Assembly (NCBI GenBank): GCA_029582265.1
Contig: CM055827.1
Coordinates: forward strand, 4,697,423-4,761,422
Reading direction: 5' to 3'
Length of the DNA stretch: 64,000 nucleotides
Origin: Zoroaster sp. YZ-2022
Lineage: Eukaryota > Echinodermata > Asteroidea > Forcipulatida > Zoroasteridae
Below are positions 1 to 11,110 of the stretch, in pieces; positions within the stretch are counted from its first letter, which is position 1; each line of letters begins with the position of its first letter. The notes under the pieces were generated by a model. It was given only the letters and a program-made list of their open reading frames with translations. It was not told the origin of the DNA and ran no database searches. The translations under genes were made by a program, and so were the position numbers.

Positions 1-846
1 GGCAAGCTGGGCAGTTGCCCAGGGGCCTCCACAACCACGGGCCTCCACATATTTCATGAAAAAAAAAATTTGTAAGGAAAAATGTAGGCTGACCTGAAAC
101 TGTAGGCTGGTCTGTAAATATATGTACTGTACTATATTCTTGTTATGATTGATCATGATTGACCTGCTTGCTTGCTTATTCAGATTCTTTCTACTTGAAA
201 AAATTTACTTCATGGATGACTGTAACTACGTCTTGTGACTCTTGTCACCTTTTATTTTTTAGTATTCTAAGGTAGGGTGGGCCTCCACTACTGAAGGCTG
301 CCCAGGGGCCTCCACATGTCTAAATCCGGCCCTGATTCCAATTACTAAATTTCACATTAGAATTAATACCTTGGAATGAAAGCACTGAATTATAATCTAA
401 AAGACGTGAAATTTGTTATTATACCAAACATCCTAACAAGTTATTCGATCTTACACGATGTCATTTTTTGTTGTTGATAACATGAAATTAATTTAATACA
501 AATTTGAAATGGGTCACAGCTGTGATGCATTTCCACATTAGAATGAATGTATTTTCACTCCTTATTCTTATGAAATGCGCTGAAACCTTAACAGGATGAT
601 TTTCGTAAATATCTCTTGATTCTTTTAAAGTATGGATGTTTTTACAGACATTGTACCAATGATCCTCTGACAGGGACCAACATTATATCTGAAAAATATC
701 CAAAAAGGCCAAAATCAAGTCATATATACAGGGTGCCATGCATACCCAGAATACCCCCATGATAAATCACAGCACTTTCCTCCATGTTCGTAATGATGAC
801 ATTTGAATGATGCTGCGACGAATTGACCGAACCCAACTGTACTCAC
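1..846. other. MFSD6 intron sequence with dispersed repeats
   Basis: No further MFSD6 exon is recognisable. Two related stretches with the motif GGGCCTCCAC lie at 20-50 and 285-320. Positions 541-655 match the sequence that seeds the 59-bp array at 4100, including one unit of it. Confidence 0.5.
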
Positions 847-1008
847 CGAACGCGGAGATAATCATCCCGCCGAAGATAGCTCCGCATCCCCTGCCGAGAC
901 CGTGATAAACTCCCTGCAGGATTCCCTGTGCCGATGATCGGTTACGCTGGCTGGTAGCCGCTCCGATAAACGACGTGCTGGCTGCCCACACCATGGCATG
1001 GGTTATCC
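847..1008 (-). CDS. MFSD6: MFSD6 coding exon 2 (162 nt)
   Basis: Acceptor TTTGTCACCAG|GG and donor TTCG|GTGAGT bound 162 nt that keep phase 1 at both ends. The peptide GITHAMVWAASTSFIGAA continues into QGVYHGLGRGCGAIFGGMI and SAFGE, the conserved stretch before the last MFSD6 helices. The open frame extends past both splice sites by chance. Confidence 0.88.
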
Positions 1009-3568
1009 CTGGTGACAAAGAAGACAAAGAAGACAAAGAAATGTAATTATACATCGATACCAAGATCCATCAATGGGGCAAAGGGGAAGTCGTCCGTCTC
1101 CCTCAACTTGTGTCACCATAATGACCATATACATGTAATGCAAATATAATTAATGCATCCATACTTAAAATGCACATCATGGCTGTGATCTGTTTCAAAT
1201 TTGTAATATATTTCACGTCTTCTCAAAATGTGACTGGCTCTGGCAAAACCCTAAACTTGGACTCAATTTTCAAAAGTGAGATTTTGGTGTAGTTTGATTC
1301 AATAGATTTTCCTCTTTCATTTGATACCAGATTTGTAGAAATCAGATTTTTTTTCTTTTTTAGTTTGATTCTCTAGATTTTCGTCTTTCATTTGATACCA
1401 GATTTGTAGAAATCAGATTTTTTTTCTACAAATCTGGTATCAAATGAAAGAGAAAAATCTAGAGAATCAAACTATACCAAAATCTCACTTTTGAAAATTG
1501 GGTCCAAGTTTAGGGTTTTGCCAGGGCTAGTCACAAAATGACAACATGTCAGACGGAATCATTTATCAGGATGTTTGGTACAATCACCAACTTCACGACG
1601 GGTAATTACAAAAGGTGTAGACTGACATATTTCACAAAATAATTGTAAGAGGCCACTTTGTTTTTCAACTGTGTAAATAGACAAAATGGTTAACCTACAT
1701 ACATTTTCACTAAAACCTTCCTGAATTCACCAAAATCAGTCGACATGCACTTAATAGTCACCCAGTTGTTGGACTGTGATGAAATTGGTACAGTGGCAAA
1801 TGCAAAGCATCCATAGCTTAATAATAGCTATACACAGTCCTGAATCCAACAAAACACAGCCGGTGGAGTTTGATGGATTCGGATACACATGACATCATGA
1901 TCGATTCGCTGGGCTATAGGCCCTATAGTACTGAATCCACCAAATCAAACAAAACCAGGGGTGGATTCATGTACTTGTGCTGTTTCAATTACCTTGTAAT
2001 GTTTCGACGGTGAGAACCCACCACGGGTTCACTAGCCAGGAAACTACGATGAATCGTACGGCAAAGCATAGCAGACCAAGGCAGAGCATAGGGATATAAC
2101 CGAGCTTTCGTATAAGCCAACTGCTGAAAAAGTACCCCATAACTTCCGACGAATGGTTGATGATAGACGCAACACCAAACAGCGTTGGCGGTCCTCCAAG
2201 TTCTTTCAGGTGCCAATATAGAAACGTGAAAAGAAACCCGAAGCCGAAACCGGCAAACCACACCACGTACAGCACGGTACCGTAACGAACGCTGGCGTAC
2301 ATGCGAACGACCTCGCTGTACCGTGGTTCGTCTTCGTCTGCGGTTTGCTCTGAACTTTTCTCCTCGCTACTTTCGAATGTCCCATCCTTGAAATCTTTCA
2401 GCATTATGGGTTTGGAAGCACCCTTTCTGGGATTTTTGTGAGATTTGCTCAGTCGGGTTTTCTGCTTAGTGACCGATCGATATTTGAAGTTCAACTGAGT
2501 CGCCACGAAGAAAGCGCACGTTATGAGCACGGCATAGGTGCCGAAACAAATCATATAGTTCTCCCTTTCCTCCGTGACTTGCCCATCGCATTCTACTGTT
2601 ATCGTTTTAGTCCTCTCTAAGACCAAACCTTCCAGAAACATTATAAGTCCCCATGCGAGCGACCCAAACATCCTCTGCCGGCCGTATAATTCCATGCGTT
2701 GGTGCCCGAGGTAGCCCAGGGTTGCCGAGTCCGCGAGGGTGATAGTTGGTGAACTGAAGAACTCTCCAATAATCATCAAAAGTAGGAGGAGAATGAATAT
2801 TAATTCGGTATTTTCATATTTGTATTTGATGATAGTTACATTCGATGACTCTGTCGTCCTGTGTGTTGCGCCGGTGTCCATATTCGGAGGTTGTACTAAA
2901 ATATCATTTTTGGAAGTAGAGGTCTCATTTATTGAACGACTGTTCCTCCTATTTGGTTCCGTTGCTAAAATTCCTCTTCTATAATCCGATTCCCCTTCGG
3001 ACGTTTTCTTATCAGCGACGAGGACACTTTTCACAGCACCGTCCTTAACATTGGTTATTTCTACATTTGAGTCGCCATGTTTATTCACCACTTTATGCAC
3101 GCTTCCCACAACGACAAATGTGGTATTTGGCTTCGTTGAGTTGAAGAAGACACATGTGCTCTTAGCGGGCCGAATAAAGGCTACACCTTCCGTGAACATC
3201 AGCCAGGAGAATAGGGACAGCAGGAGAATGAACTTCGCCTTGCGCCAAGAGTCGGCAACGGCCCCCCACATGGGCGCGGCGCAGAACTCGACGAAGGGTC
3301 TCACGCCCATCAGTATACCGATCTGGGACGCACTGAGACCCAGCTGCTTGAAATAGATGGCAATCAGGGGGTACAGACTCCCGTATGAACCGTAGAATGT
3401 AAAGTAGAAGACCTTGCAGATGAGAAGGTCCGGGTTGAGCTGGCCGGAGCAGTAGCCCTTGTATCGCTTGCCTGATGAGGACGCGTCATCTTCCTCGTCG
3501 TCTTCGGTCTCCGTGTCTTCCACATCCTTTCGCTCGATCACAAGCGTGTCGTCGTCAGGGTAATACAT
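847..3568 (-). CDS. MFSD6: MFSD6-like major facilitator protein, first two coding exons (3' end outside window)
   Basis: Polytopic membrane protein of the MFSD6 branch of the major facilitator superfamily. Coding segments are 3568-1993 and 1008-847, joined in phase 1 (CAA G|GG ATA gives Q-G-I). The protein starts with an acidic cytosolic tail (residues 17-28, D/E-rich). TM helices follow at about 50-73, 82-104 and 111-132. A long polar loop (about 133-255) carries NST and NTT sequons, and a second set of helices comes after it. Diagnostic family strings are KVFYFTFYGSYGSLYPL, VEFCAAPMWGAVAD and, over the junction, ETLQGITHAMVWAAS then VYHGLGRGCGA. The reading frame extends one codon upstream as GTG, so I place the start at ATG 3568 (G at -3). 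Exons after 847 are not found in positions 1-846, so the gene continues to the left. Family assignment is firm. Vertebrate MFSD6 was earlier called macrophage MHC receptor 2; its transport substrate is not settled. Confidence 0.9.
1224..1541. mobile_element. Foldback MITE in MFSD6 intron
   Basis: The two halves are near-perfect inverted copies: TGGCAAAACCCTAAACTTGG at about 1241 is matched in reverse complement at about 1503-1522. The left arm contains an internal direct duplication of about 70 bp (TTTGATACCAGATTTGTAGA at 1320 and 1390). No coding potential is seen. It is a small non-autonomous DNA element, superfamily not assigned. Confidence 0.75.
1790..1885 (-). repeat. Single inverted copy of the 97-bp array unit
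   Basis: This stretch is the reverse complement of the unit tandemly repeated at 48488-49078 (shared blocks include CAGTCCTGAATCCAACAAAA and GGAGTTTGATGGATTCGG). It is a dispersed monomer. Confidence 0.7.
1993..3568 (-). CDS. MFSD6: MFSD6 coding exon 1
   Basis: It runs from ATG at 3568 to the donor CAAG|GTAATT (last exon base 1993, phase 1). It encodes the acidic N-terminus, the first transmembrane bundle, the long sequon-bearing loop and most of the second bundle, ending in VNPWWVLTVETLQ. A single 1.58-kb exon for this part is large but uninterrupted in frame. Several shorter open frames on the opposite strand inside it are shadows. Confidence 0.9.
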
Positions 3569-4099
3569 CACGTCTTTGTGGGGTAAAGTTTTGATCCTTT
3601 CACGGGATAGTTATTTTTTTTATAATTGGAAGAAGCGTTTAACAGACCCAAGGAACTTGGTTACATCACTGTGAAGTCATGCGGAGCCTAGACACAGAGA
3701 CAAAGAAATAAAAATAAATATTTAATTCCTTGAAAGCATTCTGCCTGAGGTGGTGTCATGTAAGTAAAATCGGTAATTTTGAATACGGACATAGCCTTGA
3801 CTAAGGCTGTTGTCGTAATGCTTACTATGGTACCCCATCCCGTACCGATTTGTGGCCCATTGGTAATTGTCCTAAAAGAAACTGAGTGAATTATTATATA
3901 CAAGTTTTTTTGGTTTTGAGATGATAATGGAACTAAACATCATGAGAAGTTATTTCGTCAGACATGTTGTCATTGTCGAGCAAACGTGAATCAGTTGCTG
4001 ATGATCCATTTATAACATTGCAATTAAATGTAAATAATCAGAATGCATTTTCACTGTTTTCTCATTAACGACACAACGAAATGAGCTGAAACTTTCACA
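3569..4099. other. Upstream region of MFSD6, no gene seen
   Basis: It holds the probable MFSD6 5' UTR or promoter. I see no clear TATA box or upstream exon. From about 4040 it enters the dispersed repeat that leads into the 59-bp array. Confidence 0.4.
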
Positions 4100-5223
4100 G
4101 GTTGGTTTCTGTACATATCGCTTGGTTCTTATAAAGTATGGATGCATTTACAGACATTGGTTAGTTTCTGTACATATCGCTTGGTTCTTATAAAGTATGG
4201 ATGCATTTACAGACATTGGTTGGTTTCTGTACATATCGCTTGGTTCTTATAAAGTATGGATGCATTTACAGACATTGGTTGGTTTCTGTACATATCGCTT
4301 GGTTCTTATAAAGTATGGATGCATTTACACACATTGGTTGGTTTCTGTACATATCGCTTGGTTCTTATAAAGTATGGATGCATTTACAGACATTGGTTGG
4401 TTTCTGTACATATCTCTTGATTCTTATAAAGTATGGATGCATTTACAGACATTGGTTGGTTTCTGTACATATCGCTTGGTTCTTATAAAGTATGGATGCA
4501 TTTACAGACATTGGTTGGTTTCTGTACATATCGCTGCATGGTTCTTATAAAGTATGGATGCATTTACAGACATTGGTTGGTTTCTGTACATATCGCTTGG
4601 TTCTTATAAAGTATGGATGCATTTACAGACATTGGTTGGTTTCTGTACATATCGCTTGGTTCTTATAAAGTATGGATGCATTTACAGACATTGGTTGGTT
4701 TCTGTACATATCGCTTGGTTCTTATAAAGTATGGATGCATTTACAGACATTGGTTGGTTTCTGTACATATCGCTTGGTTCTTATAAAGTATGGATGCATT
4801 TACAGACATTGGTTGGTTTCTGTACATATCGCTTGGTTCTTATAAAGTATGGATGCATTTACAGACATTGGTTGGTTTCTGTACACCTCTCTTGATTCTT
4901 ATAAAGTATGGATGCATTTACAGACATTGGTTGGTTTCTGTACATATCTCTTGATTCTTATAAAGTATGGATGCATTTACAGACATTGGTTGGTTTCTGT
5001 ACATATCGCTTGGTTCTTATAAAGTATGGATGCATTTACAGACATTGGTTGGTTTCTGTACACCTCTCTTGATTCTTATAAAGTATGGATGCATTTACAG
5101 ACATTGGTTGGTTTCTGTACATATCTCTTGATTCTTATAAAGTATGGATGCATTTACAGACATTGGTTGGTTTCTGTACATATCTCTTGATTCTTATACA
5201 GTATGGATGCATTTACAGACATT
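4100..5223. repeat. 59-bp tandem array, about 19 copies
   Basis: The unit begins GGTTGGTTTCTGTACATATC and ends GGATGCATTTACAGACATT; the measured period is 59 bp (4100 to 4159). Copies are nearly identical. Variants are CGCTTGG versus CTCTTGA, CACCTCTC in some copies, and one 3-bp insertion near 4534. Single, diverged versions occur at about 590-655 and 25855-25920, so the array is an expansion of part of a dispersed repeat. Short open frames across it are artefacts. Confidence 0.95.
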
Positions 5224-5660
5224 TCACCAATAGTGTACATTGCCTTTACATATTTGAAACATGTAAATTTCACACAGTTCAACAGTCTTCAACTAGGTCT
5301 ATTGTAATACGCAGCTTTCGAAGTCGGGCTACAAATTCCTTGTTCTAATGCAACGACATATGCAATATGACTATATAGACCTTTATAATGGTGCAGCCAT
5401 GTTGTTTTTCTTTCATTCAAATCAATGTAACAAAACAGAGGTTGGAAGGGAAAATAGTCTGGTCCTTTTTTCTAATGTGATTTATCATTATCATTGGGTA
5501 TACAGGGAATCTGACAAAGATGACTACAGCGTGATCTAGGTCTATAGTCATATAGCTCAGTGCGTTTGTTCATACTATACTGTAAACCGAGGAATAATGG
5601 GTCCTCGGTTGGCGGTTATTGTCGCCGAATGCCCTCAGTTGAAAAACATACAAATCAAAT
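5224..5660. other. Intergenic, nothing recognised
   Basis: Short open frames here have no family features. I see no RNA gene or repeat structure. Confidence 0.4.
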
Positions 5661-5925
5661 GGGACATGTAAGACTAATTGCGGTGACAACCTTGTGAAAT
5701 TCTCTATTGAGTAGTAATTAGTTCTGAAAAGAACTGGAGGTTACAACTTGACCTTTACAACTCGACGATCAGAGCATACTGATCGAAAACGTCGAGTTGT
5801 AACCTCCGGTTCTTTTCAGAAATAATTAGTTCTTTTTTAGAACTAATTACTACTCAATAGAGAATTTCATATTGTGTCACCGCAATTAGTCTTACTTATC
5901 CTCTTCACCATGCAAAGTTTTACCA
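5660..5925. mobile_element. Palindromic MITE (GTAATTAGTTCTGAAAAGAA family)
   Basis: The two arms mirror each other: TAAGACTAATTGCGGTGACA at 5669 returns as its complement near 5878-5897, and the inner block AGTAATTAGTTCTGAAAAGA returns at about 5808-5860. Relatives lie at 21467-21610, attached to a 64-bp array, and at 61055-61786, split by SINEs. Confidence 0.8.
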
Positions 5926-6354
5926 AATGGGACATGCCTTAAAAAGGCCTGCAGCAATGGGAACAAAAAAGGGGAGAACAATAGGAGGTCCTCGGTTGAC
6001 ACCATGAACCAACGTGGGTGGTCGTTGAGATGTCTGCACTAGCAATAAGTAGGTCATGAGTTTTAAGCTTGCAGACAGGGCTTCTGGGGAGGGTTCTGAT
6101 TTTGCCATAGTTTTTTAAATATATTTTTCAACATTAATTATTTTCACTATAACATGCCTCTTTCCTTTATATCCCCCATTTTAAGGCGTGTATCTGTATG
6201 GCACGGCGTGTATCTGTATGGTCCCAGGAAAATTTGCATCCACGAATTAGCTCTGTGTGGTCATTTCTGAGTTATTTCAGCTTATATAATGTAGCTTTAT
6301 AAATCTTGTACTTTGGGAAATAATATATTAATATTATTTCCTGATCAAAATTCA

Positions 6355-6722
6355 TGGAGTGACATGGTCGAGCAGTTTAGCGCATCGGATTTGTGTTCTG
6401 ATGGCCGAGTTGTCAGAATGTGGGTTCGAATCCCAACCGCGACCATGGTGCTTGTGTCTTGAGCAAGACACTTTACCATAATTGCTTCTCTCCACCCAGG
6501 AGTAAATGGGTACCCGTGAGGGCAGAGTTGGTTGTTGTGTTTGATTAGCCCTATATGCGCCGAAATGGCAGCAATTGAGCTGTATACTCCCCCAGGGAGC
6601 TGAAACGGTTTTCAGGAATGATTTATGCGCCTGATGAGCAGGGGTAATAATGTACAGCGCTGTGATACCTCGTGTAAGAGCGCTTTAAAAATGCCTCCAT
6701 TATTATTATTATTATATTATTG
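6355..6722 (+). mobile_element. tRNA-derived SINE, older copy
   Basis: The head GTGACATGGTCGAGCAGTTT with B box GTGGGTTCGAATCCC is followed by the body CTTCTCTCCACCCAGGAGTAA. The 3' end GATGAGCAGGGGTAATAAT runs into an ATT-rich tail at 6697-6722. It differs from the younger copies by many substitutions and a distinct 3' end. Confidence 0.85.
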
Positions 6723-6982
6723 TTAAAAAAAGGATCAGAAAGTCTACAAAATAAATACTGAGTTTACAGTGTTACATGAACATGCCTGGGGGCGGGTGAC
6801 TATATTACATATTACAATATGGCTACAGGATGGCACAAACTTAATGGTCCATGTTTTTATTACGGTAGTAATCGTGACGAGCGCTAGTTAAAAACTCCTT
6901 TTTTTACACACCAGTGCATGTTAAGGAGAACATCTGTTGTCACCGACCGCCACGTTGGCAACGTTGCATGCATGTGTACATA

Positions 6983-7843
6983 CAGAGTGTGCCAATAAAA
7001 GTGCAACATTCAGAAAACAAATAATTAAAACTGTTTAATGTTTTTTTCTTCAATGAAATTATATTTTACAATAAAGCCTGACTATTTCTCAATCCACCCC
7101 TTTTTACCCCATCCTATTTGGGTCCCTAGATCCAGAAATACAATCAATTAAGTGAAAGGGTGTAAATTTTACTTGGGCCACTCTCACCTGGACATGCTGA
7201 ATCTGGGTTATGTATTTATGAACTTGAATTTCATGATGCATGAAGAAGACATTTTAATTTGATGCCAGAAACATAAGTGATACTTTTACCTTGAATTTCA
7301 TTATTTATAACATAAAGAAGACATAATGCATTTATTGATGTGCGTTTTACTTGTAAATATCTACAAAGATTTTATATCTGTGTAAATAACACAAAAGTGT
7401 GCAACATCTTTAATTTACCTGAAATGGACTTATAAATTATTTTCTCACAAAAGTATTATTTCAGCAAAAAATGCAACTCACCATGTGAATATCATTGAGA
7501 TAAGGAATCATTAGATCATATTGTTATGTTATACATGTATTGAAAAGAAAAGAAAATATTGATTCACATTGAGCATGTGTGCATTCATTTACTTCCACAG
7601 CCATGACAGCATTCACACCCCTGATAAGGTTCCCAACACACAGAGAGGCCCAATGAGAATTTGACATGCTTCCGCAACTTTGCTCTAATTTCCTTTAAAA
7701 AAAACATCGGAATTGACCGGGGAAAATGTTTCATGTAGCTAAGAAACTGTTCTACCTATGACATTACACCAGGTTTCCATCAAAGTGTTTTTTGCCTTTC
7801 AAAAAAAATTTTTTTGTCAATGTTGCACTTTTTTTGGCACACC
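6983..7843. mobile_element. Tc1/mariner-like non-autonomous element
   Basis: Terminal inverted repeats are CAGAGTGTGCCAATAAAAGT on the left and, in complement, GGTGTGCCAAAAAAAGTGCA on the right (7818-7843). The left end is preceded by TA. A second right-end-like sequence with GGCACACTA lies at 8308-8360, beyond a 455-bp inserted repeat. No intact transposase is present. The complement of 7600-7700 could be a heavily decayed coding remnant, but I cannot show this. Confidence 0.55.
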
Positions 7844-7852
7844 GTTTTTTTT

Positions 7853-8307
7853 ATACCGTTGGCGTATCGTATCCAGTGGGTGGCAAATGGGGGGCGTGGC
7901 ATGTGCCTCCTTTTTGGAGACCCTGAATCTACCCCTGCATTATATTGAACGGATAAAGTGGTTAAACATAGGCCTACTTATGTTTTCCTAACACTGTAAC
8001 ACATTAACCAAGGGAAGTTGATTAAGTCCATTGTGCGTATGGCTGTGCCGGTTATCCGAGTATCCGGGTATTCGGATACCTGGCCGAAACTATCATTACC
8101 CGGTTCCATTTTTCGGTTACAATTACCCGTAAACGACTTTTTAAAATTCGGACTTAACATTAATGAGCAGTGACTCTTGAATAATGTAAAGTTTACACTT
8201 TTACAGACAATTTTATTTTGTCTAGAAGAGATTCAAGAGATTACACTAGATAACGCCTAATTGTAGTATTTTACGGACAGTTTCCACACACTTTCCTCCA
8301 ACTGATT
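7853..8307. repeat. Composite repeat, copy 1
   Basis: It is about 95% identical by eye to 16731-17198. It contains the start of a hAT-like end (GGCTGTGCC at 8041) but lacks the matching right end. It is flanked on both sides by about 45 bp of similar sequence (GCCTTTCAAAAA ... GTTGCACTTTTTTGGCACAC). Confidence 0.8.
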
Positions 8308-8360
8308 TGCCTTTCAAAAAGAAATAATTTGTTAATGTTGCACTTTTTTGGCACACTATG

Positions 8361-8754
8361 TACTGTGTTCCGAGCGAGTATAGCTTATAATTAATAGGAA
8401 CGACTCGACTTAAACATTTATTTCATGTCGGCATCATAAATAAGGAAATTTACATTAGTTAAGTACATACAATAAGGTAGATACAACAGCTATAGACTAA
8501 TTTATACAAAATAATCAAAATAAATTATATAATGTTGACATGTAGGGGAAAATGTGGAAACAGAGCTTTTTTTACCCTTCCCTATGGACAGACAAAACAC
8601 AATCAATGATATAATACAACAAAATAAAGACAGGACAAACAAGAAAACATGAATAAGACCGGATGTGAGTTTCAACTTTAACGATATCTTACACATAAGA
8701 TTCTAAAATGCTAGTTTTAAAGGAAAAGCTGTGATACATATTTGGACAGAAAAG
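8361..8754. other. Intergenic, nothing recognised
   Basis: AT-rich sequence without family features or repeat structure that I can see. Confidence 0.4.
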
Positions 8755-9231
8755 GGAAAGAATGTCGTATTCGACCGCCACTTTTTAAGGGGTTTTTGGA
8801 ATTTTTTTGCAACCACTAACCAGTTAAAAAATGATTCTATCGATTTTTGGGAGTACAGAAAGCGAAAACTATCGTTAAAATCCACTTTTATGATGGTTTT
8901 CAGACTTTATTTCCCTTCTAAAAAAATCCTCCCCTTCAGAAAATAGAAGGATCCTATTACAGTTGCCACTGAGCATGTACAATTACTGTGTTGGTCACTA
9001 ACACTGTTAGTAACAGGGGAATTGACAAGATCAGACTGACATGACTGAGTAAGTCATCGTATACCAAAAACGCCCGATTATTCATGAAATAAATATCCCG
9101 GAATAATTTGAAGTATATCATATGCCCATCATCATCCATATGTTCTCCACCTTACCAGGTAGGTAAGATTACATTATTGGTTATATTGAATGAGAAAAAG
9201 TGGCGGTCGGATACGACATTCTATACTTTCC
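8755..9231. mobile_element. MITE with about 30-bp terminal inverted repeats
   Basis: AATGTCGTATTCGACCGCCA at 8761 is mirrored by TGGCGGTCGGATACGACATT ending at 9220. The interior has no coding potential. The superfamily is not assigned because no clear target duplication was seen. Confidence 0.65.
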
Positions 9232-9841
9232 TAGTAATTTTATAATCGGTTAATTATCAAATGTGTACAATCCCTTCAAATGACATGGAGCATAGGGCGA
9301 TCAGATAGCACAACACACAGGGTGCATGAATAGTAACCCAGCCTATGACTATAGAAGTATACACGTATAACTAGTAATAATAGGCATGGCTGACGTTACT
9401 GCTCGTCAAGTTTCTCAACTACTTTCATACTCGCCCTTTTTCGTTGTCTTGTAGTTTCGTGAATAAAACTGCATTCTGCCAGTTTCTAGGATGTGGTTCA
9501 GATGAAACAGATTGTCATTTCAGAGTGGTTTCAACGGCCACACCATCCCCCCCTGACTAACTGCTGCCGGTGAAGACGCAGTGTAAGTTTGGACTTCTCT
9601 GCATACATTCATAGGTGCAGGCCCAACCATGACAAATGAACTTACGTCACGGTACGTGTATACACAAAGCACATTGTTAATCCGAGGCCATTTTTATTTC
9701 TCACATCTCAGCCAAGCGTGCAACCTTTATTAGATTTTCTATCCTTGTATGCGTTCTGAATATAGACTATACAAAAACATGTGGATATATTTATTAGCAG
9801 TATATATAGTCTCCCTGTATATACAGTGAGGTTCTAAACAG
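9232..9841. other. Intergenic, nothing recognised
   Basis: No gene, RNA or clear repeat was found. The LINE fragment begins at the right end. Confidence 0.35.
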
Positions 9842-11110
9842 AAACTAGACAGCATCCAATATCAAGCTTTAAAAACGTGCACTGGAGCGCTCTATGGGAC
9901 TTCTCTCAAGAAACTTCAAATAGAGTGTGGTGACCCCCCACTACAACTACGCCGCAACTTTCTTTGCAACCTATATGGTATCAAACTAAATATTCACATT
10001 TCTCATCCTAATAAACCCCTCCAACTTGACAACTGGCAAAAACAGTATTTCGCTGAAAAGTGGAGTAATAAATTGCACCACACCCCTTTTGAAGCGAGGT
10101 GCAACCAACCCACCATTAATATATTCCCTCTCTTCAACCCTTTTCCCTATTGGCACTACACAAATACCATTATCTCCACAGAAATATTTAACCATACTAA
10201 ACATATTAAAAATAATAATGAAAAGGGTCTTATTGCTACCGAAATTATTCACACTACCTGGAGTAATTCCTTCATATTTACACAGATGGTTCCTTAAACC
10301 CAGATACAAATACAGTTGGATGCGGTATATTTATTCCCCAACTCAAATACTCTAAGAGCATTAAAATAAATAATGAAGCCTCCATTTTTACAGCAGAGCT
10401 CTTTGCTATTCTATTAGCCGTTGAGTGGATTGAACAAGTCCAACCAATTCACACCTGCATTTTCAGTGACTGCTTAAGTGCAATCCAAGCCATCTCTCAT
10501 CCTATTCCCAGTAATAAAATAATCTGTGACATTCGACACACTTTAATTAGCATTCGTAATCAAGCAAATACAGTCATTTTTGAGTGGATTCCTGGTCATT
10601 ATGGAATAAAAGGAAATGAAAAGGCTGACGAAATTGCCAAAAGGCTACAAGCAAAATTATATTGATTACAATTTACCACTTACCACCACAGAAACTAAAC
10701 ACCAAATTAAAAAACACCTCAAACAAAAATGGCAATTAAAATGGAACGAGTCCAAAGTTTCTACACTCAAATTAATCCAACCTGAGGTTTCCTTCCACAT
10801 AAACTCATGGAACCTTCCACGCTGGCAGGAAATTATTATTCATAGACTTCGTATGGACATGTGTAACAGTCTCAACAGTTTTTACTACAAAATAGGAAAA
10901 CATCCCGATGGTCTCTGCGAAATCTGCCACATTTATGATAATACCAATCACTTTCTCACATCTTGTAAAAAATATGACAACAATAGAAAAAACTTACAAA
11001 AATCACTTAAATTTAATAATAACCAAATGACCCTTAAAAATCTCCTTAGTTCCAAATATAACATTATTCATATACTTCACTATATTAAAAAGTGTAATGT
11101 TAAGCTTTAA
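9842..11110 (+). pseudogene. 5'-truncated non-LTR retrotransposon ORF with RNase H domain and zinc knuckle
   Basis: Three consecutive reading frames make one decayed LINE 3' end. Frame 1 (9842-10297) starts KLDSIQYQALKTCTGALYG. A shift near 10265 leads to an RNase H domain with all four acidic positions visible: YTDGS, AELFAI, FSDCLSAI and EWIPGHYGIKGNEKADEIA. A second shift near 10630 leads to a C-terminal part with CEICHIYDNTNHFLTSC, a Cys/His motif typical of LINE C-termini, ending at TAA 11110. Telomere-distal LINE clades with RNase H (I-like groups) fit; the clade is inference. It is dead because of the frameshifts and the missing 5' half. Confidence 0.8.

Noticed and set aside
3569..3571. 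GTG as start of the MFSD6 protein
   Set aside because: ATG follows immediately at 3568, and animal genes rarely use GTG.
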